Source: ZC4RG20 sp964553875 | GTDB lineage: Bacteria; Pseudomonadota; Gammaproteobacteria; Steroidobacterales; Rariloculaceae | Direction of reading: 5' to 3' | NCBI GenBank assembly: GCA_964553875.1 | Contig: CAZKNH010000001.1 | Location: 1 to 64,000 of the forward strand | DNA length: 64,000 nucleotides | Part shown: in pieces, positions 45,911 through 53,683 of the stretch | Numbering within the stretch: position 1 is the first letter of the stretch | Layout of the letters: each line of letters opens with the position of its first letter | The notes under the pieces: generated by a model | Database searches by the model: none | Told to the model about the DNA's origin: nothing | Seen by the model: the letters and a program-made list of their open reading frames with translations, nothing else | Made by a program: the position numbers and the translations under genes

Positions 45911-48065
45911 ACCGGGCGGCCGCGGCTTTCTGGTCGACGAGCGGCGGCTCAAGCTCGTGCTCGCCGCGTTCTTCGTCGCGCTCGCGATCCCGTCCGTCGC
46001 GCTCGTCACGCAGGCCTACCGGCAGCTTCGTTGGGAGGCGTTCCGGCAGACGCAGCTTCTGGCCGAGGACCTCGCGGCGAGGATCGATGCGGATCTGCGC
46101 ACGGCCGTCGCCGCGGAGGAAGCACGCTCATTCGGCGACTATCAGTTCCTCGTCGTCGAAGGCGATGCCGCCGCGAACTTCGTGCAGCGCTCGCCGTTGT
46201 CGGCGTTTCCGGTCGAGAGCGCGATCGCGGGGGCGATCGGCTACTTCCAGGTCGATGCGAACGGCGAGCTCACGACGCCGTTGCTGCCCGCGAGCGAAGC
46301 CGATGCCGAGCGCTACGGCATTTCCGCCGACGAGCGGCGCGCGCGGCTCGCGCTCGAGGCGACGATCCGCGACGTGCTCGTCGAGAATCGGTTGCTGCAG
46401 CGCGCGGACGCGCGGGACGGTTTCGGCGTCATGCCGCTCGACGAGCTCTTCTCGCGCGGGCAGCGCTCCTCGCCTGACGAGTATCCAATCCGCTCCGCGG
46501 ACGCTCCGAGGTCCGCCGCCTCACGAGACGATGCGCGCAACGCGCTTCCGCCTCCGTCCGCCCCCGGCGCCGCCGCGCAGGCCGCGTTCGATCGGCTGAA
46601 GGCAAACGTCGAGCCGACCGTGCTCGGCGGAGCGCCGCCCCCGGTCATGAATAGTCAGTCGCAGCGCGTGGAGAATCTCGCGCTCGAGCTGCCGTTCGCG
46701 ACGGCGGCGGGCGAGCTCTCCGCGACGGCCGCGAGCCCGGCGACGGATACCGCGACCGGCGCTCGGCAGCGGCGCATCGAGCAGGGGCTTGCAGCGGAGC
46801 CGGGCGGGCCGGCCGAAAGGGATGAAAGGGAAGGGCAGGATACGGCCCGCTCCGCGGAGCGCGAATATCGTGTGCGCATGTTCGAGAGCGAGCTCGACCC
46901 GTTCGAGGTCGGCGTGCTCGACACCGGGCACATCGTGATGTTCCGCGACGCGCGGCGCGACGGCCAGCGCTACATACAGGGGCTCGTCATCGATCGCGAG
47001 CGATTCATCGACGAGGCGATCGCGTCCGCACTTGCAGGCAGCAGCCTCGATGGCGTCGGCGAGCTGATCGTCGCGTACGCCGGCAATGTGCTCGGCATCG
47101 CCGGCGCTGCCGCGCGCGCGTCCGGCACGAGCGTGCTTCCGGATACGGGCGCGACGGCGCTCGAAGGCACGCTGCTCCATCGCGCGCGAATGGCGCCGCC
47201 GTTCGGCGAGCTCGAGCTCGTCTTCACGGTGGCGCGCCTGCCGCAGGCGCCGGGGAGCGCGCTGCTCGGCTGGGTCACGGTGATTCTCGCGGCCGTGCTG
47301 TCGGGCGGCGTGCTTTTGATGTATCGCTTCGGCGTCGGGCAGATCCGCCTGACGCGCCAGCAGCAGGACTTCGTCTCCGCGGTCAGCCACGAGCTCAAGA
47401 CGCCGCTGACATCGATACGCATGTACGGCGAGATGCTGAAGGCCGGCTGGGCGGACGACGCGAAGAAGCAGGTCTACTACGACTACATTCACGGCGAGGC
47501 GGAGCGGCTGTCGCGCCTCATCGAGAACGTGCTGCAGCTCGCGCGTCTCACGCGCAACGCAGAGGCCGTCGAGCTCGAGCGCGTGAAGGCGGGCGAGCTC
47601 CTCGCCGTCGTCCGCTCGAAGGTCGACACGCAGGTCGAGCGTTCGGGGTTCGTGCTCGAGCTCCAGAGCGACGTGCCCGATGCCGAGCTGCTCGTGAACG
47701 CGGACGCGTTCACGCAGGTCATCATCAACCTCGTCGACAACGCGGTGAAGTTCTCTGCGTCGGCCGAGCGCAAGGTCGTCGAAATCGCGTGCCGCCGCGA
47801 GCGCGACGGCGGCGTGCTGTTCACGGTGCGGGATTACGGGCCCGGTATCCCGAAGGGGCAGATGAAGAAGATCTTCGAGCTCTTCTACCGTCCGCCGAAC
47901 GAGCTGACCCGCGAGACGGTCGGGACCGGGATCGGCCTCGCGCTCGTGCGTCAGCTCGTGTCCGCGATGCACGGCCGCGTCGAGGTGCGCAACTGCGCGC
48001 CGGGGGCGGAGTTCAGGGTCTCGTTCCCGGCCGCGCCCGATCGGGTGTCGGCGACCTCGGATTGA
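45900..48065 (+). CDS. sensor histidine kinase with large periplasmic region
   Basis: A 721-residue kinase: TM1 (about 16-38), a periplasmic region of some 417 residues with low-complexity stretches, TM2 (about 457-478), HisKA with H497 in SHELKTP, and HATPase with N-box NLVDNAVKF (610-618) and GPG/GTG boxes. The sensor region has no recognised domain. It shares 11 bases with the regulator gene. The signal is unknown. Confidence 0.9.
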   Translation: MATRPGGRGFLVDERRLKLVLAAFFVALAIPSVALVTQAYRQLRWEAFRQTQLLAEDLAARIDADLRTAVAAEEARSFGDYQFLVVEGDAAANFVQRSPLSAFPVESAIAGAIGYFQVDANGELTTPLLPASEADAERYGISADERRARLALEATIRDVLVENRLLQRADARDGFGVMPLDELFSRGQRSSPDEYPIRSADAPRSAASRDDARNALPPPSAPGAAAQAAFDRLKANVEPTVLGGAPPPVMNSQSQRVENLALELPFATAAGELSATAASPATDTATGARQRRIEQGLAAEPGGPAERDEREGQDTARSAEREYRVRMFESELDPFEVGVLDTGHIVMFRDARRDGQRYIQGLVIDRERFIDEAIASALAGSSLDGVGELIVAYAGNVLGIAGAAARASGTSVLPDTGATALEGTLLHRARMAPPFGELELVFTVARLPQAPGSALLGWVTVILAAVLSGGVLLMYRFGVGQIRLTRQQQDFVSAVSHELKTPLTSIRMYGEMLKAGWADDAKKQVYYDYIHGEAERLSRLIENVLQLARLTRNAEAVELERVKAGELLAVVRSKVDTQVERSGFVLELQSDVPDAELLVNADAFTQVIINLVDNAVKFSASAERKVVEIACRRERDGGVLFTVRDYGPGIPKGQMKKIFELFYRPPNELTRETVGTGIGLALVRQLVSAMHGRVEVRNCAPGAEFRVSFPAAPDRVSATSD

Positions 48066-48237
48066 GGACCGCTTCGAGGCGCCACATCTCCTGAAGTGAT
48101 TGAAGGCGACGAAGCGTTACAGGACACGCGCCTCGCCGGGCTGCGCCATGGGTTGCGTCGCCTCGCCCGGTCGACCGAGCGCACGTGTTACCCTAACTCG
48201 ACGGCTAACGCATCCTGGCTAGTCCGAGGCGAAGACG

Positions 48238-48582
48238 ATGACCGAGTGTTTGTTTTGCCAGATCATCGAAGGGAAGGTGCCTTCGAAGAAGGTCTACGAA
48301 GACGCCCTCTGCTACGCGTTCGAGGACATCAATCCGCAGGCGCCGACCCACGTGCAGATCATTCCGCGCAAGCACGTCGCGACGCTGAACGACCTCGTCG
48401 CCGAGGACGAGCCCATGGTCGGCCACTTGCTCACTGTGGCTGCCGCGATCGCCCGAGAACGCGGTATCGCCGAGTCCGGGTACCGCACCGTCTTCAACTG
48501 CAATCGCGCCGCCGGGCAGTCGGTGTTTCACCTGCATCTGCACCTGCTCGGTGGACGGAGCCTCGGCTGGCCGCCCGGCTGA
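48238..48582 (+). CDS. HIT-family nucleotide hydrolase
   Basis: A 114-residue histidine-triad protein of the HinT type, hydrolysing AMP-lysine or other purine phosphoramidates. The triad is H98-x-H100-x-H102 in FHLHLHLLGG, and CLFCQII at the start is typical. It is cytoplasmic and monocistronic here. The stop is followed by a palindromic hairpin before the convergent LigB gene. Confidence 0.92.
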   Translation: MTECLFCQIIEGKVPSKKVYEDALCYAFEDINPQAPTHVQIIPRKHVATLNDLVAEDEPMVGHLLTVAAAIARERGIAESGYRTVFNCNRAAGQSVFHLHLHLLGGRSLGWPPG

Positions 48583-48631
48583 CGCATAAGGCTAGGCAAC
48601 TGGGGCCGGCAGACGCCGCGTCGCGGCCCGT

Positions 48632-48649
48632 GCGGCGCTCGAGCGCCGC
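48632..48649. terminator. perfect 18-bp palindrome between convergent genes
   Basis: GCGGCGCTCGAGCGCCGC, two 9-bp arms with no spacer. It may act as a bidirectional terminator for the HIT and LigB genes, but no T-run follows on either strand. Confidence 0.4.
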
Positions 48650-49537
48650 TCAGGCCGCCTTGACGAGCTTGCGAGCGCCGTCTCGTTCCGCTGCCGACTC
48701 GGCATTCTCCAGCACGAGCACGCCCGCGCCGGTATTCGAGATCGGCGTGTGGTAGTGCTTGTGCACGACTCTCACGCGGTCATCGAGCGCACCGCGCATG
48801 ACGAGCCACATGATGATCTCGACGCCCTCCGTGCCCGCGTTCTCGATGATCTCCGCCGTCGTCTGCGACGCGAGCCATTCCGGGTCGTCGATCACGCTCT
48901 CCATCGTCTGCAGGTCGTAGTCGACGTTGATCATGCCCGCCCGCTCGCCCTGCAGCTGATGCGACATCCCGCCCGTGCCGAAGATCACGACCTTGAGGTC
49001 CTCGGGATACGAGTCGATCGCCTTGCGCAGCGCCTTGCCGAGCGCGTAGCAGCGCCGGGCCGTCGGAATCGGATGCTGCACGGTGTTCACCGCGAGCGGA
49101 ATCACCTTCACGGGCCATTTCGGCAGGTGCCGCCACATCAACGCCATCGGCACGACGAAGCCGTGGTCGACGAGCATCTCCTGACACGTCGCGATGTCGA
49201 AGTGCTGCTCGATCAGGGATTCCGCGATGTGCCACGAGAACTGCGCGTCGCCCTCGAAGCTCGCGAGCGTCTTGAGTCCCCAGCCCTCGTCCGCGTTGTC
49301 GTAGCGGTCCGCGCACCCGAGCGCGAACGTCGGGATGTTGTTCAGGAAGAAGTTGAGCCCGTGGTCGTTGTAGACGACGATCGCGACGTCCGGAGCGACG
49401 TCCGCGAGCCACTGCTTGACCGGCTCGTAGCCGTCGAAAAACCGCTTCCAATACGGCGTGTTCTCCAGCTTCTCGGTCATCGCATTGCCGATCGCGGGGA
49501 TATGCGACGTGGTCACGCCGCCGACGATTCTAGCCAT
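48650..49537 (-). CDS. ligB: LigB-type extradiol dioxygenase, catalytic subunit
   Basis: A 295-residue class III extradiol dioxygenase beta subunit. Iron ligands correspond to H12 (TTSHIPA), H59 (YNDHGLN) and E240 (GTEGVEI); H193 is the catalytic base in GTGGMSHQ. The closest group is protocatechuate 4,5-dioxygenase. I chose ATG 49537 because LigB proteins begin MAR- and it overlaps the alpha subunit stop by 8 bases. The substrate may be protocatechuate or a close catechol. Confidence 0.88.
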   Translation of the reverse strand: MARIVGGVTTSHIPAIGNAMTEKLENTPYWKRFFDGYEPVKQWLADVAPDVAIVVYNDHGLNFFLNNIPTFALGCADRYDNADEGWGLKTLASFEGDAQFSWHIAESLIEQHFDIATCQEMLVDHGFVVPMALMWRHLPKWPVKVIPLAVNTVQHPIPTARRCYALGKALRKAIDSYPEDLKVVIFGTGGMSHQLQGERAGMINVDYDLQTMESVIDDPEWLASQTTAEIIENAGTEGVEIIMWLVMRGALDDRVRVVHKHYHTPISNTGAGVLVLENAESAAERDGARKLVKAA

Positions 49538-49931
49538 TCCAGTACCCTCCACGGCGCTCGAGCTTCTCGACGAGCCCTCGGCCCTTCTCCATCAGCGCCG
49601 CCTTGAATTCCTCGGTCGTGATGCCCTGGAACGCCGCTCCGGCGTCCTGCACGGTGAAGCCGCGCGGCACGGCGAGCTTCGCGAGGTAGTAGATGTTTGC
49701 GCCGAGCCTGAGCAGCGTCAGGAAGTCGTCCTCGAGCAGGGCTTTCTTCTGCTCCGGTGTGAGGCCGAACTTGTCCGCGTAAGCGGCCTTGTCGCGCGCG
49801 AACTCCGCGCGGTTCGCCTCGCTGTTGAACGAGAACAGAAGCTTGTTCAGACCGTAGGCCGAGTGCGCGGTCTTCCCGTCGAACACGTACGTTCCGGGAA
49901 TCTTGTCGTAGTCGTGCTTTCGCCAGGCCAT
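49530..49931 (-). CDS. ligA: LigA-type extradiol dioxygenase, small subunit
   Basis: A 133-residue all-helical alpha subunit that closes the LigB active site. It shows KIPGTYVFDG, the SAYGLNKLLFS segment and ALLEDDFLTLLRLGANIYYLAKLA of LigA proteins. Overlap with LigB ensures equal synthesis. No LigC/LigI or pca genes follow, so this may be an isolated ring-cleavage step or use pathway genes elsewhere. Confidence 0.88.
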   Translation of the reverse strand: MAWRKHDYDKIPGTYVFDGKTAHSAYGLNKLLFSFNSEANRAEFARDKAAYADKFGLTPEQKKALLEDDFLTLLRLGANIYYLAKLAVPRGFTVQDAGAAFQGITTEEFKAALMEKGRGLVEKLERRGGYWNG

Positions 49932-50004
49932 TGCTCTCGCTCTGTCCAGTGATTTCGTGCGGCTTCACTTTTCGCTGATCTTGCGGCTAAATCTATGGAG
50001 AAAA

Positions 50005-50033
50005 TTGGGAAAAATTAGTACATTTCGCAGAAT
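50005..50033 (+). promoter_or_regulatory. possible promoter of the AraC regulator in an AT-rich divergent region
   Basis: TTGGGA (50005-50010), 17 bp, CAGAAT (50028-50033). The flanking AT-rich stretch (49985-50030) with repeated GAAAATT/GAAAAATT half-sites is a likely binding place for the AraC protein. Confidence 0.35.
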
Positions 50034-50054
50034 CTCGGTTTTCCGAAGCATCCG

Positions 50055-50939
50055 ATGAAACGCCGTGCCGCAACCGCCGTTCCGACCGTCGACTTCTACG
50101 GCGACGCCACCGAGTGGTCGACGTCGGCGCTTCTGCATAGCGAGCCGCTGATCGAGCGGAGCCGACTGCACGCGTGGCGGATACGTCCTCATCGCCACAG
50201 CAGCCTCGCGCAGCTCTTCTGGCTCGCCGAGGGCTCGGGCGAGGCGCGCTTCGACGGCGAGCGCTACGTGCTGACGGCACCGTGCGTCGTGGTCGTGCCG
50301 GAGCTCTGCGTGCACGAGTTCGAGTGGGGCGAGGATTCGAACGGGTACGCGCTGTCGATCGCGTCGGCGCTCGTCCACGATCTTCGCCGGCAGATCGGCG
50401 CGCCGGCAGGGACCTTCGCCGAGCCCGACGTGCTTCCGGCCGGCGACGATCGCGCGTATCTCGATGCGCTCTTCGCACGGATCCAGGACGAGTACGTGCA
50501 CGCGCGGCCGCTGAAGGAAGCGTTGCTCGAGAGTCTCGTGCGGGCGCTCGCGATCTGGGTCGCGCGGCAGGGCGCTCATGCGCGGCGCACGGAGAGCATG
50601 AGCCGGAGCGCCTTTCACTACGAGCGCTTCACGGCGCTCCTCGAGCGTCATCACCGCTCGGGCTGGACCGTCGCGGACTACGCGAAGGCGCTCGGTATCA
50701 CGCCCGCGCACCTGAACGCGATCTGCCGCGAGCGGTCCGGCTCGAATGCGCTTCACCTCATCCACGAGCGCGTGCTCCTCGCCGCGCGGCGCGAGCTCGC
50801 GTACACCGACAAGTCGATCGCCGACGTCGCGGCGAATCTGGGCTTCTCGGAGCCGTCCTACTTCACGCGGTTCTTCAAGCGGGCGATGGGAATGACGCCG
50901 AAGCAGTACCGGCAGCGGAGCGGTACGTTCGCGGGCTAG
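50055..50939 (+). CDS. AraC-family regulator (PobR-like)
   Basis: A 294-residue regulator with a cupin-like sensor (about 15-115) and a double HTH AraC domain at the end (about 205-290; VADYAKALGITPAHLNAICRE and IADVAANLGFSEPSYFTRFFKRAM). This layout matches PobR/HpaA-type activators that respond to aromatic acids. Divergent placement to ligAB suggests it controls them. Confidence 0.88.
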   Translation: MKRRAATAVPTVDFYGDATEWSTSALLHSEPLIERSRLHAWRIRPHRHSSLAQLFWLAEGSGEARFDGERYVLTAPCVVVVPELCVHEFEWGEDSNGYALSIASALVHDLRRQIGAPAGTFAEPDVLPAGDDRAYLDALFARIQDEYVHARPLKEALLESLVRALAIWVARQGAHARRTESMSRSAFHYERFTALLERHHRSGWTVADYAKALGITPAHLNAICRERSGSNALHLIHERVLLAARRELAYTDKSIADVAANLGFSEPSYFTRFFKRAMGMTPKQYRQRSGTFAG

Positions 50940-50945
50940 CGAGGC

Positions 50946-51752
50946 TCAGTGCGTCATCATGTACACGGCGATGTTCACGCCGATCCTGAGCCCGAGATTC
51001 GCCTTGTCGCCCGGATAACGCGGGTCGTCCGCCCACTGCCACGAGTCGGACACGTCGTTGTTGTGTGCGATCAGCACCATCAGCCGGCCGTCGTCGTCCT
51101 CGATGCCGCGCCAGTGCGGCACGCGGCCGTCGCTGAGCCACCCGCCGCCTCCGCGCAGCAGCGAGCCCATATGCGGGATCTGCGTGTGGGTGAGCTCCGA
51201 GACGTCGTAGACGATGTTGAGCACGGGATGGTCTGGCGGGAGGTCGATGATCGGGCGATCGGGAAAGACGCGCTTCAGCCCGTCCTCGAAGCCGACCCAA
51301 TCCCATGAGCCGAAGAAGCTGTCGGCGAACAGGAAGCCGCCGCGCAGCAGGTACTCGCGCAGCTTCGCGACCTGGGCGTCCGTCAGCTGCCAGTTGCCCG
51401 CGAGCCCGACGATCAGGAACGGCCAGTAGTAGACGTCGTCGCCGTCGTTGAGATTCACGGGCTGCTCGACGGAGCGCACGTCGATCCGCGTGAAGCGTCT
51501 GAGCAACTGCGCGAGCGTCCGATCGCCCTTCGGATAGTCGACCGTCCAGGTCGTGCCGCCGCGCTCCCAGCCCCAGCCGCCGCCCGGGTACATCAGACGG
51601 CCGACGACGAGCTCGCCCGGCACGTCCCAGTCGGGCGGTAGCGGCGTGATCGCATCGTAACCCTCGAAGGGCAGATACTCTCGGAACGGCTGCTGCGCGC
51701 CGGCAGGCGCAACGCACAGGGCCGCGAGCAAGGCGACGGCGAGACGGTGCAT
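50946..51752 (-). CDS. secreted DUF4159 protein
   Basis: A 268-residue exported protein with a signal peptide (ending GAQQP) and a DUF4159 domain (flavodoxin-like). Segments LREYLLRGGFLFADSFFG and the end IGVNIAVYMMTH are typical. DUF4159 proteins are usually next to MoxR/VWA genes; here only a distant VWA gene is found. It is convergent with the AraC gene, and divergent to the POT transporter. Confidence 0.82.
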   Translation of the reverse strand: MHRLAVALLAALCVAPAGAQQPFREYLPFEGYDAITPLPPDWDVPGELVVGRLMYPGGGWGWERGGTTWTVDYPKGDRTLAQLLRRFTRIDVRSVEQPVNLNDGDDVYYWPFLIVGLAGNWQLTDAQVAKLREYLLRGGFLFADSFFGSWDWVGFEDGLKRVFPDRPIIDLPPDHPVLNIVYDVSELTHTQIPHMGSLLRGGGGWLSDGRVPHWRGIEDDDGRLMVLIAHNNDVSDSWQWADDPRYPGDKANLGLRIGVNIAVYMMTH

Positions 51753-51921
51753 GCCGAGAGTCTAGACGTCTTCAACGCGTTGGAAAACAGCGGAAATTGC
51801 GCCCGGGCGCTCCGGGGAACGACTCGATCGACACTTCACACCGCGCCCGGCCCGCGCTAGCTTGCTACATTCGACGTCCCGGTCGCGGCCGGCCCCGATC
51901 CCAGCGCAAAGTGTGGAGCTG

Positions 51922-53508
51922 ATGGCAACGAACAATCCCGCCGAATCGGAGAAGACCATTCTCGGCCATCCCCGCGGGCTCTTCGTTCTGTTCTTCGCGG
52001 AGATGTGGGAGCGCTTCTCGTACTACGGAATGCGCGCGCTCCTGATCTTCTACCTGACGCAGCACTGGCTCTTCTCGGACGAGCGTTCCTCCGTGATCTA
52101 CGGCGCGTATACGGCGCTCGTCTACATCACGCCCGTCCTCGGCGGCTATATCGCGGACCGCTATCTCGGCCAGCGCAAGGCGGTGCTCTTCGGCGCGGTG
52201 CTTCTCACGTTCGGCCACTTCCTGATGGCGTTCGAGGGCTCGGGCGGCCAGGCGGATCCCACGATCAACGTCTTCTGGCTCGCGCTGTCGTTCATCATCG
52301 TCGGGTCGGGCTTCCTGAAAGCGAACATCTCGGTGATCGTCGGGCAGCTGTATCCGCGCACGGACGTGCGGCGCGACGGCGCGTACACGATCTTCTACAT
52401 GGGCATCAATCTCGGCGCGGCGCTCGGCACGATCGTCGCCGGCTATCTCGGGCAGACGTACGGCTGGCGGTACGGCTTCGGCGCCGCGGGCGTCGGGATG
52501 CTCTTGGGCCTCATCGTCTTCATCTGGGGAAAACCGCTGCTGATGGGGAAGGGCGAGGCGCCCGATGCCGCGCGGCTCCAATCGCGTGTCGCGGGCCTCA
52601 AGCTCGAATGGCTGCTCTACGTGATCGGCTTCGTCGCCGTCGGCGTCAGCTGGGCGCTGATCCAGTTCCAGGACGTCGTCGGGTGGCTTCTCTTCGTATT
52701 CGGCGTTGCGCTCGTGCTCTACGTGATCTTCTATGCGGTCATGAAGCTCGAGCGCGACGACCGCGACCGCATCTTCGCGGCGATGTTCCTGATCGTCGGC
52801 TCGATTCTGTTCTGGGCGCTGTTCGAGCAGGCGGGATCGTCGCTCAATCTCTTCACCGATCGCTACGTCGACCGGGCGGGAGTGCCGGCCGCGGTGTTCC
52901 AGTCCATCAACCCGATCTACATCATCCTGTTCGCGCCGCTCTTCGCGTGGCTGTGGACGTGGCTCGGCCGACGCGGCCTCGAGCCGCCCGCGCCCGCGAA
53001 GTTCGGCCTCGCGATGGTGCAGCTCGGCGCGGGCTTCCTGGTGCTCGTCGCCGGTGCTTATGCGGTCGGCGTCGAGAACCTGACGCCGGTCATCTTCATT
53101 TTCCTGATCTATCTGCTGCACACGACCGGTGAGCTCTGCCTGTCGCCGGTGGGCCTCTCGGCGATGAACCGGCTCGCGCCGGCGCATATGGCGAGCCTGA
53201 TCATGGGCACATGGTTCTTCGCATCGGCGACCGGCAACTACGCGGCGGGCCTGATCGCCGCGGCGACGGGCGCCGAGGAGGCGGCCGAGGCGGGCGTCGC
53301 GAAGGAGACGGTGCTCGACGTCTATACGACGGTCGGCTGGGTCGCCGTCGGTTTCGGCGTCGCGATCCTCGTCGTGTCCCCGCTGATCAAGCGGCTGATG
53401 CACCTCGATACGCTGCGTGACGCCGAGGACGAGACGACGGGTCGGCCCGGACCGGCCGAGCCGGTCGCGCCGGGGGTCGAGCTCGAGCCGGGAGAGGCGC
53501 GCTCGTGA
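51922..53508 (+). CDS. POT-family peptide:proton symporter
   Basis: A 528-residue POT/PTR2 transporter with about fourteen transmembrane helices. The proton-coupling motif ExxERFxYY is seen as E27-xx-E30-R31-FSYYG. It moves di- and tripeptides with H+. The ATG at 51922 follows GTGGAG and starts the family N-terminus; the earlier ATG gives an unlikely leader. Confidence 0.92.
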   Translation: MATNNPAESEKTILGHPRGLFVLFFAEMWERFSYYGMRALLIFYLTQHWLFSDERSSVIYGAYTALVYITPVLGGYIADRYLGQRKAVLFGAVLLTFGHFLMAFEGSGGQADPTINVFWLALSFIIVGSGFLKANISVIVGQLYPRTDVRRDGAYTIFYMGINLGAALGTIVAGYLGQTYGWRYGFGAAGVGMLLGLIVFIWGKPLLMGKGEAPDAARLQSRVAGLKLEWLLYVIGFVAVGVSWALIQFQDVVGWLLFVFGVALVLYVIFYAVMKLERDDRDRIFAAMFLIVGSILFWALFEQAGSSLNLFTDRYVDRAGVPAAVFQSINPIYIILFAPLFAWLWTWLGRRGLEPPAPAKFGLAMVQLGAGFLVLVAGAYAVGVENLTPVIFIFLIYLLHTTGELCLSPVGLSAMNRLAPAHMASLIMGTWFFASATGNYAAGLIAAATGAEEAAEAGVAKETVLDVYTTVGWVAVGFGVAILVVSPLIKRLMHLDTLRDAEDETTGRPGPAEPVAPGVELEPGEARS

Positions 53509-53683
53509 CGTCCCGATAACGGGACGTGGCGACCGCCTGCGGCACACGCGTCGTCGGGAAGACGCCGTGCCGCGTTCTCGGTGGGCGAGCAGCATCAACC
53601 AATTGGATACGAGCGCGCCGTTGGCACGGTCGTTGCGAGGGTTCGGTCCAGGTCCTCGACGAGCCTGATCACCCGGCGAGCCC

